Below the pieces are notes generated by a model. The model made no database searches. It was not told where the DNA came from and was given only the letters and a program-made list of their open reading frames with translations. From Gallibacterium melopsittaci (lineage in GTDB: Bacteria; Pseudomonadota; Gammaproteobacteria; Enterobacterales; Pasteurellaceae): DNA of 64,000 nucleotides. A program made the translations under genes and the position numbers. The stretch spans positions 1 to 64,000 of the forward strand of contig NZ_JBHLWA010000010.1 of assembly GCF_042433085.1 (NCBI RefSeq), written 5' to 3'. Below, one piece after another: positions 1 to 8,180 of this stretch (positions are counted from its first letter, which is position 1; every line of letters starts with the position of its first letter).

Positions 1-15
1 GTTATATTTGGTCAT
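1..15 (-). CDS. Start of IS3-family transposase OrfA (five codons only, partial)
   Basis: An ATG at 15 on the minus strand opens a frame reading MTKYN before the window edge, 8 bases after a TTTTTT run and behind AGAGGTG. IS150-group OrfA proteins, which carry the helix-turn-helix part of the transposase, commonly begin MTKY. Five codons cannot prove this. The call rests mainly on the adjoining element end at 72. Confidence 0.4.
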
Positions 16-72
16 AAAAAATCTGCACCTCTGTCTGTTGGATAATAAGTCCAACTTTAGGGGTGCAGATCA
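1..72 (-). mobile_element. Left end of an IS3-family (IS150-like) insertion sequence, cut by the window edge
   Basis: Read on the minus strand from 72, the sequence begins TGATCTGCACCCC and continues through AAAGTTGGAC. This is the usual look of IS150-group terminal inverted repeats (TG start, CTGCACCC, GTTGGAC). It then reaches an AGAGGTG ribosome site and an ATG at 15. The arms 21-29 and 62-70 pair perfectly (ATCTGCACC with GGTGCAGAT), with an inner GTTGGA/TCCAAC stem and a T-run after the outer stem. Only one end is visible, so the second inverted repeat and the target duplication cannot be checked. The family call is inference from the end sequence. Confidence 0.6.
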
Positions 73-110
73 CTTTGCCTCTCCTTTTTTTCATCACTAT
101 TATTACAAGG

Positions 111-1202
111 TTAGACATTAAATCTAAAGTGCATTACATCACCATCTTGCACAATATATTCTTTCCCTTCTAAACGCCATTTACCCGCTTCTTTTGCACC
201 ATTTTCACCACCAAACTCAACAAAGTCTGCATAACTAATCACTTCCGCACGGATAAATCCTTTTTCAAAATCAGTATGGATTACTGAGGCTGCTTTTGGT
301 GCAGTTGCTCCAACTGGAATCGTCCAAGCACGCACTTCTTTCACACCCGCAGTGAAATAAGTTTGTAAATTTAATAACTTATAACCGGCACGAATCACAC
401 GATTTAAGCCTGGCTCTTCTAGCCCAAGTTCTTGCAAGAACTCCATTTTTTCTTCATCTTCCAGTTCTGCAATTTCAGCCTCAATCGCTGCACAAACAGG
501 AACAACCACAGCCCCTTCTTTCTCTGCGATTTCACGCACTCTATCAAGATATGGATTATTTTCAAATCCATCTTCATTCACGTTGGCAATATACATTGTT
601 GGTTTTAACGTTAAGAAGTTATAGCTTTTAATCGCCTGTAATTCTTCTTTATCTAAGCCAATCGAACGAATCATTCCTGCATTTTCGAGCACAGGCAAAC
701 ATTTTTCCATAATGGATAATTCAAATTTTGCCTCTTTGTCGCCACCTTTAGCACGTTTTTGTAAACGTTGAATCGCTTTTTCACAACTCTCTAAATCGGC
801 TAACGCTAACTCTGTATTAATCACTTCAATATCATCAGCTGGATCAATTTTCCCTGCAACATGCACAATATCGTCATTTTCAAAGCAACGAACTACATGA
901 CCGATCGCATCTGTTTCCCGAATATTAGCTAAGAATTTATTACCGAGTCCTTCCCCATTTGACGCACCTTTAACCAAACCAGCAATATCTACAAACTCCA
1001 TCGTGGTTGGTAACACACGTTGTGGATTCACAATTTTTGCCAATTCATCTAAACGATTATCAGGCATCGGTACAACCCCTGTATTTGGCTCGATTGTACA
1101 AAACGGATAATTTGCTGCCTCAATTCCTGCTTTGGTTAACGCATTGAATAACGTTGATTTACCGACATTTGGTAAACCGACAATACCACATTTAAACCCC
1201 AT
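111..1202 (-). CDS. ychF: Redox-responsive ribosome-binding ATPase/GTPase YchF
   Basis: An Obg-family P-loop NTPase of the cytoplasm that binds ribosomes and hydrolyses ATP in preference to GTP. The 363 residues are the family's normal length. Walker A GLPNVGKS lies at residues 9-16 and the G3 segment DIAGLVKGAS near 71-81. The G4 position reads NVNE rather than NKxD, which is the known YchF signature for ATP preference. The C-terminal third is the TGS domain. It lies 12 bases downstream of pth, a pairing conserved in Enterobacteria and Pasteurellaceae, so the two are probably co-transcribed. The insertion-sequence end lies about 40 bases after its stop. Confidence 0.97.
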   Translation of the reverse strand: MGFKCGIVGLPNVGKSTLFNALTKAGIEAANYPFCTIEPNTGVVPMPDNRLDELAKIVNPQRVLPTTMEFVDIAGLVKGASNGEGLGNKFLANIRETDAIGHVVRCFENDDIVHVAGKIDPADDIEVINTELALADLESCEKAIQRLQKRAKGGDKEAKFELSIMEKCLPVLENAGMIRSIGLDKEELQAIKSYNFLTLKPTMYIANVNEDGFENNPYLDRVREIAEKEGAVVVPVCAAIEAEIAELEDEEKMEFLQELGLEEPGLNRVIRAGYKLLNLQTYFTAGVKEVRAWTIPVGATAPKAASVIHTDFEKGFIRAEVISYADFVEFGGENGAKEAGKWRLEGKEYIVQDGDVMHFRFNV

Positions 1203-1214
1203 AATTTGTCCTTT

Positions 1215-1802
1215 TTATGCTGCATGGAATCCATTTAAGCGATTCATCGCTTTATCGATTCCTTCTTTAATCAAAATTTCAACACAACGTTCTGCTTCGT
1301 CTAACGCTTGATCAATTAACTGTTGATCTTGTGGCGAGGCTTTGCTTAATACATAACCTGCCACTAAATTTTTATCACCAGGATGACCAATTCCTAGACG
1401 TAAACGGTAAAAATTTTTACTATTTGCTAACTGTGCAATAATATCTTTTAGTCCGTTGTGTCCACCATGTCCACCACCAAGTTTTAATTTGGCACTGCCT
1501 GGTGGTAAATCTAATTCATCATGAATAACCAAAATTTCTTCTGGCAAAATACGATAAAAAGTTGCTAATGCCCCTACTGATTTTCCACTTAAATTCATAA
1601 ATGTTGTTGGGACTAATAAACGCACATCTTGCCCTGCAATAGTAACCATTGCCGTTTTTCCGAAGAATTTATTTTCTTCTTTTAAATTCACATTAAAACG
1701 GCGTGCAAGTCGTTCTATTAACCATTCACCAGCATTATGACGAGTATCGCTATATTTGTTGCCTGGATTTCCCAAACCCACAATTAATTTAATTTTTGCC
1801 AC
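1215..1802 (-). CDS. pth: Peptidyl-tRNA hydrolase
   Basis: Cleaves the ester bond of peptidyl-tRNAs that drop off ribosomes, recycling the tRNA. The protein is full length (195 residues). The N-terminal GLGNPG at 9-14 and the RHNAG segment with catalytic His22 are intact, as is the downstream HDELDLP segment carrying the conserved Asp. First gene of the pth-ychF pair. A pgsA terminator lies about 80 bases upstream, so transcription of pth should start in the 1803-1880 interval, where I could not pick a convincing promoter. Confidence 0.97.
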   Translation of the reverse strand: MAKIKLIVGLGNPGNKYSDTRHNAGEWLIERLARRFNVNLKEENKFFGKTAMVTIAGQDVRLLVPTTFMNLSGKSVGALATFYRILPEEILVIHDELDLPPGSAKLKLGGGHGGHNGLKDIIAQLANSKNFYRLRLGIGHPGDKNLVAGYVLSKASPQDQQLIDQALDEAERCVEILIKEGIDKAMNRLNGFHAA

Positions 1803-1882
1803 AATTCTTATCCTGTCGCTAAAAACGGCTTGCTATTGTATGCAAAAACACCTGTTTCTACAATCGCAAATCTATGCAAAAA

Positions 1883-1909
1883 AAATCGCCCTCAATTTGA
1901 GGGCGATTT
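1883..1909 (-). terminator. Intrinsic terminator of pgsA
   Basis: Near-perfect inverted repeat: AAATCGCCCTCAA (1883-1895) and TTGAGGGCGATTT (1897-1909). On the minus strand it is followed by an eight-T run. It begins 18 bases after the pgsA stop codon and separates pgsA from pth-ychF. Confidence 0.9.
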
Positions 1910-1926
1910 CACCAATATAAATTTAA

Positions 1927-2481
1927 TTACTCGTCTTCTCTTAATAAACTCTCTTTCGCCAGAGTTAAATATTGCCACATTGACCAAACCGTCAAAATAA
2001 CAGCAATATAAAGCGCTATAATCGCAATAATTTCCATTGTTGGGCTATAACGCCACAATAAACCAATTAATGCGATCATTTGTGAAGTTGTTTTTACTTT
2101 TCCTAACCAAGAAACGGCCACTTTATTACGATCACCTAACTCCGCCATCCATTCACGCAAGGCTGAAATAATAATTTCTCGAGAAATCATTACGATTGCA
2201 GGAATGGTGATCCAGAAAACGTGATAATGTTGCACCACTAACACTAACGCTGCTGCGACCATTACTTTATCGGCAACAGGATCAAGAAATGCACCAAACC
2301 TTGTTGTTTGTTTCCATCTTCTCGCCAAATACCCGTCTAGCCAATCTGTTACGGCCGCCACTGTAAAAATAATGGCTGTCCATAACGGTGCCCAGCTAAA
2401 TGGAAGATAAAACAAGAGAATAAAGAATGGAATGAGTACCACACGGAAAAAGGTCAAAAAGGTTGGAATATTTAACTTCAT
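1927..2481 (-). CDS. pgsA: CDP-diacylglycerol--glycerol-3-phosphate 3-phosphatidyltransferase
   Basis: Integral inner-membrane enzyme that commits CDP-diacylglycerol to phosphatidylglycerol and cardiolipin synthesis. The CDP-alcohol phosphotransferase motif DG-x2-AR-x8-G-x3-D-x3-D is complete in the segment running from DWLDGYLARR to AFLDPVADK. Several hydrophobic membrane helices follow. I start at the ATG at 2481 (MKLNIPT), which matches the E. coli N-terminus and has GGTGA just upstream. A GTG at 2505 would add eight residues. Terminated by the hairpin at 1883-1909. Its substrate comes from CdsA, encoded at 29071-29937. Confidence 0.95.
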   Translation of the reverse strand: MKLNIPTFLTFFRVVLIPFFILLFYLPFSWAPLWTAIIFTVAAVTDWLDGYLARRWKQTTRFGAFLDPVADKVMVAAALVLVVQHYHVFWITIPAIVMISREIIISALREWMAELGDRNKVAVSWLGKVKTTSQMIALIGLLWRYSPTMEIIAIIALYIAVILTVWSMWQYLTLAKESLLREDE

Positions 2482-2554
2482 CTTGATCACCAGATCATTT
2501 AACACTACGCAATACTATTGTAAAACATAAGGCGTACTTTGCCTATAAACAAAA

Positions 2555-4378
2555 TCAATGTTTTAGAATTTCAAAGATTTTTTCTGCCAATGCACGAGAA
2601 ATTCCTGGCACTGAAGCAATTTCTTCCACTGAAGCCGCTTTCACACCTTGTAAACCACCTAAGTATTTTAATAATGCTTGTCGACGTTTGGCACCTACAC
2701 CAGGAATACTCTCTAACCCACTTTGCATAAAAGCCTTTTGTCGTTTTTTACGGTGCCCTGAAATTGCATGATTATGTGATTCATCGCGAATATGTTGAAT
2801 CAAATGTAAGGCTAAATCATCTGGTGCTAAATGAATCTCTCGATCAGAACGCCCAATTAACAACGTTTCTAAGCCCGCTTTGCGATCAACACCTTTCGCT
2901 ACGCCAATTAATTTAGGTTTACGCTTATCCCAATTTACCTTGAGATTGTCAAAGACGGCTAATGCACGATTCAACTGTCCTTTACCACCATCAATAAAAA
3001 TAATATCTGGGATTTTGTCGGCAGTGAGATCTTTGTCATAACGTTTTTGCAAGGCCTGCTCCATTGCAGCATAATCGTCACCATGCGTGCCTTCAATATT
3101 AAAACGGCGATACTCTGCTTTTAATGGGCCAGCCTCCCCAAATACTACACAAGAAGCCACTGTGTTTTCCCCCATCGTATGACTAATATCGAAACATTCC
3201 ATACGTTGAATATTATCTATTCCTAATAAAGTTTGTAACGCCTGATAACGCTCTTCGATTCGTCCTTGTTGCTGTAATTGGGTAGTCAATGCGACTTTAG
3301 CATTGGTTTGTGCTAATTGTAGATAACGATTTTTTTCTCCTTTTACTTTATCTTGGATCTGAATTTGTCGCCCCGCTTGCTCACTTAGTAAGGTTTCCAA
3401 CATTGTTTTTTCTGCTAAGGTATGATCCAAGACTATGCTATCTGGAATACTGCGCCCTTGATGTGCCTGTAAATAAAATTGTCCTAAAAAGGTTTCAATC
3501 ACCTCCGTCAAACTGGTATTAGCTGGAATTTTGGGAAAATAGCTACGATTTCCTAAAATTTTGCCATGACGAATAAATAATACCTGTACACAAGCTAATC
3601 CTGATTTGTATGCAATCGCAATAATATCAATATCATCTAGACGATCATTGCTGACAAATTGTTTTTCCATTACCGAGCGTACTGCTTGAATTTGATCACG
3701 AAAACGAGCTGCAGTTTCAAAGGCTAATTGTTGGCTAGCTTGTTCCATTTTTTTAATCAGATGTGTAACAACCTGTTGATCTTTACCTTGTAAAAACAGG
3801 CGAGCTAACTCTACTTGTTGCTGATACTCTTCATCACTCACATACCCAGCAACACAAGGCGCTAAACAACGTTTAATCTGATATTGCAGGCACGGACGAG
3901 AACGATTGTTATACACGCTATTTTCACACTGACGAATAGGAAATAATTTTTGCATCAATGACAAGGTTTCACGCACAGCAGAAGAGTGTGGATAAGGACC
4001 GAAATATTCACCTGCAATTTTTTTCGCCCCACGATAGGAGGTAATTCGAGGATGTCGCTCATTAGTTAATAAAATAAATGGATAAGATTTATCATCACGC
4101 AACAACACGTTATAACGAGGTTGGTACTGCTTGATAAAATTATGCTCTAGTAATAACGCTTCGGTTTCTGAATGGGTAATTGTTGTATCAATATGATCGA
4201 TTGAGGCAACCAATGCTTCTGTTTTTTTACTACTAACTTGTTTACGAAAATAACTGGAAAGACGTTTTTTCAGATTTTTCGCTTTACCAACATAAATGAC
4301 CGTATTATTACGGTCATACATCCGATAAACACCAGGCTGCTCCGGTGCATCTCGCAGAAAAACTTTTGCATCAAACAT
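2555..4378 (-). CDS. uvrC: UvrABC excinuclease subunit C
   Basis: Makes both incisions in nucleotide excision repair after UvrA/UvrB find the lesion. 607 residues, normal length. The GIY-YIG nuclease is at about 13-95 (PGVYRMYD, then IYVGKAKNLKKRLSSYF). A UVR helical pair that contacts UvrB lies near 200-235. The RNase H-like 5'-incision domain is central, and two helix-hairpin-helix motifs end the protein (IPGVGAKRRQALL and VPGISRALAEKI). It starts 4 bases after the kdsB stop codon on the same strand, so it may be read through from the lpxK-kdsB unit. Confidence 0.97.
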   Translation of the reverse strand: MFDAKVFLRDAPEQPGVYRMYDRNNTVIYVGKAKNLKKRLSSYFRKQVSSKKTEALVASIDHIDTTITHSETEALLLEHNFIKQYQPRYNVLLRDDKSYPFILLTNERHPRITSYRGAKKIAGEYFGPYPHSSAVRETLSLMQKLFPIRQCENSVYNNRSRPCLQYQIKRCLAPCVAGYVSDEEYQQQVELARLFLQGKDQQVVTHLIKKMEQASQQLAFETAARFRDQIQAVRSVMEKQFVSNDRLDDIDIIAIAYKSGLACVQVLFIRHGKILGNRSYFPKIPANTSLTEVIETFLGQFYLQAHQGRSIPDSIVLDHTLAEKTMLETLLSEQAGRQIQIQDKVKGEKNRYLQLAQTNAKVALTTQLQQQGRIEERYQALQTLLGIDNIQRMECFDISHTMGENTVASCVVFGEAGPLKAEYRRFNIEGTHGDDYAAMEQALQKRYDKDLTADKIPDIIFIDGGKGQLNRALAVFDNLKVNWDKRKPKLIGVAKGVDRKAGLETLLIGRSDREIHLAPDDLALHLIQHIRDESHNHAISGHRKKRQKAFMQSGLESIPGVGAKRRQALLKYLGGLQGVKAASVEEIASVPGISRALAEKIFEILKH

Positions 4379-4382
4379 AAGA

Positions 4383-5159
4383 TTAACGTGCTAGTAACTC
4401 ACGAACTTTAATTAAATCTTCCATTGTATCCACACCAACCGCAGGCACTTCTTTTGCTTGTTCACAATGAATACGCTCGCCATTCCATAGCACACGCAAC
4501 TGCTCTAACGACTCACATTTTTCTAACTTCGTTGGTTGCCACGCCACATATTGACGAATAAAGCCTGCTTTATAGGCATAAATACCAATATGACGTTGAT
4601 AATCTTGGTCTTCGATAGATAAAGTTGGAATTTGTGATGGCTGTTGGTAAACCGTAGTGAATTGATCACGTTGCCAAGGAATCACGGCTCTTGAAAAATA
4701 CAAGACATAGCCGTTTTTATCCGTTAACACTTTCACCACATTAGGATTAAATAATTCTTGTGGATCATCAATACTTACCGATAAAGTTGCCAGATTGACC
4801 TGATATTTTTGTAAGTTCTCAGCAACTTGCTGCACAATCACAGGCGGAATTAATGGTTCATCACCTTGAATATTCACAATAATTTCATCATCAGGCAATT
4901 CCATTTGACTCACGACTTCAGCAAGACGCTCTGTACCAGATGAGTGGGCTTCTGAGGTTAAACAAACTTCACCACCAAAATTACGAACAACATCAACGAT
5001 TTGAGGATGATCAGTGGCAACAATAACGCGTGTCGCCCCTGATAATTGTGCTTTTTCCCATACATGTTGAATCATCGGTTTACCCGCAATATCCGCTAAT
5101 GGTTTAGCTGGCAAACGACTAGAAGCATAGCGAGCAGGAATAATAACAGTAAAACTCAT
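4383..5159 (-). CDS. kdsB: 3-deoxy-manno-octulosonate cytidylyltransferase (CMP-Kdo synthetase)
   Basis: Activates Kdo with CTP to CMP-Kdo for transfer to the lipid A precursor. The N-terminus FTVIIPARYASSRLPAKPL is the nucleotide-binding segment. VNIQGDEPLI near the middle carries the metal-binding Asp. The start is set at the ATG at 5159 (MSFTV), preceded by AAGGAG at a good distance. The ATG five codons upstream would overlap the preceding gene and lacks a site. 258 residues. Follows the Trm112-like gene by one base in a msbA-lpxK-ycaR-kdsB string like that of E. coli, but without ycaQ. Confidence 0.97.
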   Translation of the reverse strand: MSFTVIIPARYASSRLPAKPLADIAGKPMIQHVWEKAQLSGATRVIVATDHPQIVDVVRNFGGEVCLTSEAHSSGTERLAEVVSQMELPDDEIIVNIQGDEPLIPPVIVQQVAENLQKYQVNLATLSVSIDDPQELFNPNVVKVLTDKNGYVLYFSRAVIPWQRDQFTTVYQQPSQIPTLSIEDQDYQRHIGIYAYKAGFIRQYVAWQPTKLEKCESLEQLRVLWNGERIHCEQAKEVPAVGVDTMEDLIKVRELLAR

Positions 5160-5160
5160 T

Positions 5161-5367
5161 TTATACTCCTTCAACCTTGTGATTATTGAGATTTTGCTCC
5201 GTAGGAGTTAAGGAAATCGCATTTTCTGGTAATAATGCTGGAATCCCCTTCACCATTGGATAAGCTAATTGTTCATTTTGGCAAATAAAGCGTTGTTGTT
5301 CTGCATCGAAACGTAACGCTTGATGACAATGTGGACAAGCCAACATTGTAATAACAGAAGATTTCAT
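5161..5367 (-). CDS. ycaR: Small Trm112-family protein (YcaR-like)
   Basis: A 68-residue protein with a CPHC knuckle near residue 12 and a second cysteine segment (FICQNEQLAYP). The closing GIPALLPENA is typical of the Trm112/YcaR (UPF0434) family. In other lineages such proteins are small zinc-binding partners that stabilise methyltransferases; the role of the enterobacterial form is not established. The ATG at 5367 shares one base with the lpxK stop (TGATG), implying translational coupling. A TTG one codon upstream is also possible. It sits between lpxK and kdsB as in E. coli. Confidence 0.88.
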   Translation of the reverse strand: MKSSVITMLACPHCHQALRFDAEQQRFICQNEQLAYPMVKGIPALLPENAISLTPTEQNLNNHKVEGV

Positions 5368-6362
5368 CAAGACTCCTTGTAGGTTACTATACCTACTTTA
5401 GCTATGATTTTTTCAATTAAAGAGGTTAATTCATTGTGGTCAATTTCTGCTGTAACAGGCACATACCACCAATTTTCTTGAGCAAAAGCAGTACACTTCA
5501 CCGCATCTTTTTCTGTCATAAACAGTGGCGTATCTTTATGATCAATTTTCGCTAAATCTGCCGCTTGAAAGGCGTAGTGATCCGCAAAAGATTGTTGTTC
5601 AAGTACAGTTAAACCCTGTTGTTGCAATGTCGCAAAAAAACGTGGTGGATGTCCGATCCCTGCAACCGCATTCACTTGAGAAAATTCCGTTAACGACCGT
5701 TGCTCACCAGTACATAAATTCACTGCCACTTTAGCCGTGAGCTGCATTGCAATTTCATCAGATTGTGCCATACCACCATTACAAATTATCGCATCTACCG
5801 TTGCTAAACGTTGTTGTGGTAATTCACGCAATGGTCCTGCTGGTAATAAATGTCCATTGCCAAAACGACGTTCACCATCAACTACCACCAACTCAACATC
5901 TCGCTGTAATTTATAATGTTGTAGCCCATCATCACTAATAATAATTTGTGGATGATACGCCTTATAAAGTAGTTCAATACTTTCCCGACGATTCGGTGAA
6001 ATAGCGACAGGTACAGCAGTTCGTTTTGCAATCAAGACAGGCTCGTCACCTGTTTTGCGAGGATCAGAACTTGCACAAACTAAAAATGGATAATCATTGC
6101 TTTCACCACCATAACCGCGAGAAATTACCCCTACTCGAATACCTCTTGCTTGTAATTGTTCAACTAAACAAACGACTAGCGGTGTTTTCCCATTACCACC
6201 CACAGACAAATTACCTACCACAACCACGGGACAAGGCGCTTTCCAACTGGAAAATATCCCTGTTTGATAGGCTTTTCTACGTAAAAAAGTGATGAATTGG
6301 AATAACCAAGCAAATGGCAATAATAGCCACTGTAACCACGATTGTTGATACCAAAATTTCAT
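5367..6362 (-). CDS. lpxK: Tetraacyldisaccharide 4'-kinase
   Basis: Phosphorylates the 4' position of the lipid A disaccharide to give lipid IVA on the cytoplasmic face of the inner membrane. A hydrophobic N-terminal helix (WLLLPFAWLFQFITFL) anchors it, and the P-loop GNLSVGGNGKTPLV follows near residues 50-63. DDGLQHYKL is the usual conserved segment. 331 residues. Lies 12 bases after msbA, whose product exports the mature molecule, so synthesis and export are in one unit. Confidence 0.97.
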   Translation of the reverse strand: MKFWYQQSWLQWLLLPFAWLFQFITFLRRKAYQTGIFSSWKAPCPVVVVGNLSVGGNGKTPLVVCLVEQLQARGIRVGVISRGYGGESNDYPFLVCASSDPRKTGDEPVLIAKRTAVPVAISPNRRESIELLYKAYHPQIIISDDGLQHYKLQRDVELVVVDGERRFGNGHLLPAGPLRELPQQRLATVDAIICNGGMAQSDEIAMQLTAKVAVNLCTGEQRSLTEFSQVNAVAGIGHPPRFFATLQQQGLTVLEQQSFADHYAFQAADLAKIDHKDTPLFMTEKDAVKCTAFAQENWWYVPVTAEIDHNELTSLIEKIIAKVGIVTYKES

Positions 6363-6374
6363 ATCGCCCCTTGT

Positions 6375-8123
6375 TTAGCCATCAAACTGCATTTTATGCA
6401 GTTGTGCGTAAACTTGCCCTTGCTGCAATAGTTGTTGATGTGTACCACGCTCAACAATTTGTCCCTGATCAATGACCAAAATTTCATCGGCACGCTCAAT
6501 CGTAGATAAACGGTGTGCAATCACCAGCAAGGTTTTGTGTTGTTGTAATTCTTCTAATGCACGTTGAATCGCTCTTTCAGATTCCATATCTAATGCTGAT
6601 GTTGCTTCGTCTAAAATAAGTACTGAGGCATTACGCAACAATGCGCGTGCAATCGCTAAACGCTGCCGTTGTCCACCCGATAGCGATACACCATTCTCGC
6701 CGATCATCGTGTCCAAACCATGTTCCATTTTTTCAATAAATTCCATTGCATGAGCTGCTTTTGCCGCTGCAATAATCTCTTCACGGCTATATTTATCAGT
6801 CGCTGCATAAGCAATATTATTGGCAACTGTATCATTAAATAGGTGTACTTGTTGTGATACCACTGCACAATGTTGACGTAAATTCGCTAAGGTATAATCC
6901 TTGATATTTCGTTCATCTAGATAGATTTCACCTTGTTGAATATCATAAAAACGCGTTATTAAATTCGCGATTGTCGATTTTCCTGATCCAGATCGCCCCA
7001 CTAAAGCAACGGTTTTCCCTGCAGGAATTGAGAAAGAAATATGCGATAACGCTGGTTCATCCTTACCATCATAATAAAAGCTCACATCATTAAAACGTAC
7101 TTCACCTTTGACTTGTTCGGTAATATAGCGTCCCTGATCTTCTTCCGTTTTTAGATCTAAAATAGCAAACAGTGTTTGACAAGCAGCCATACCACGTTGG
7201 AATTGTGCATTAACATTCGTTAATGATTTTAATGGACGCAATAACGCAAACATTGAGGAAAAAACTAAGGTAAAATCACCTGCGGTCAGTTGCCCACCCA
7301 TCATGGTTGGTACCGTCGCTAAATACAATACGACTGCCAATGCAAACGAGGCAATAATTTGCACAATAGGATCCGAAATTGCACTCATCGCCATCATTTT
7401 CAGGCTCTTGCGTCGCATATCATCACTGACAACATCAAAACGCTCTTCTTCAATTTTTTGTCCACCAAAAGATAACACAACACGATGCCCTTTTAACATC
7501 TGCTCTGCACTTGCCGTCAATTCCCCCATTGAGTTTTGCATATTTTTACTTAAACGGCGGAAATGTTTTGATACCACACTAATTAAAGCAGCAATAATAG
7601 GTCCAACAACAAATAACACTAATGAAAGCTGCCAGCTGGTATATAACATCAAGGCTAACAACGAAATCACCGTTGCGGTTTCTTTGACAATAGTAATTAG
7701 TGCATTTGAAGAAGAGTTTGCCACTTGCTCAGAATCGTAGGTAATTCGAGAAAGCAATTTACCTGCTGCTTGATGATCAAAATAGCTCACTGGCATATAC
7801 ATTAAATGTTTAAATAACATTCTCCGCATCACCATCACGACATTTCCCGATACCCAAGACAAACTATAATCAGAAACAAAACTGGTTAATCCACGCAAAA
7901 TAATAAGACCAATCACAATAAAGGGTAGCCATTTTAAAAAGGAAAGATCTGCTTTACCAAACCCCTCATCAAGTAATGGCTTTAATAAATAAAGCAAACC
8001 AGCCTCTGTTAAAGCATTAAAAACTAAGGCGACAATCGCAATTAAAATTCCAGATTTATATTGCCAAATCATTGGCCATAAACGTTTAAAAGTTTCTTTA
8101 GTAGAAAAGTCTTGATCATTCAT
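6375..8123 (-). CDS. msbA: Lipid A export ATP-binding/permease protein MsbA
   Basis: Homodimeric ABC half-transporter that flips core-lipid A across the inner membrane. 582 residues. The six-helix permease domain spans about 1-310. The nucleotide-binding domain has Walker A GRSGSGKST, the signature LSGGQRQR, Walker B VLILDEATSALD and the switch His in VIAHRLST. Directly upstream of lpxK, an order shared with E. coli. The comEC gene precedes it with a 57-base gap that contains no obvious terminator. Confidence 0.97.
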   Translation of the reverse strand: MNDQDFSTKETFKRLWPMIWQYKSGILIAIVALVFNALTEAGLLYLLKPLLDEGFGKADLSFLKWLPFIVIGLIILRGLTSFVSDYSLSWVSGNVVMVMRRMLFKHLMYMPVSYFDHQAAGKLLSRITYDSEQVANSSSNALITIVKETATVISLLALMLYTSWQLSLVLFVVGPIIAALISVVSKHFRRLSKNMQNSMGELTASAEQMLKGHRVVLSFGGQKIEEERFDVVSDDMRRKSLKMMAMSAISDPIVQIIASFALAVVLYLATVPTMMGGQLTAGDFTLVFSSMFALLRPLKSLTNVNAQFQRGMAACQTLFAILDLKTEEDQGRYITEQVKGEVRFNDVSFYYDGKDEPALSHISFSIPAGKTVALVGRSGSGKSTIANLITRFYDIQQGEIYLDERNIKDYTLANLRQHCAVVSQQVHLFNDTVANNIAYAATDKYSREEIIAAAKAAHAMEFIEKMEHGLDTMIGENGVSLSGGQRQRLAIARALLRNASVLILDEATSALDMESERAIQRALEELQQHKTLLVIAHRLSTIERADEILVIDQGQIVERGTHQQLLQQGQVYAQLHKMQFDG

Positions 8124-8180
8124 ACAGACAATTTATTCACTTTAAAAATAGCATTAAGGCGCTATTCTACCTTTATTCTG

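Noticed and set aside
7303..7740. Plus-strand 145-codon frame inside msbA
   Set aside because: It is the antisense of a well-conserved ABC transporter and has no ribosome site or family likeness.
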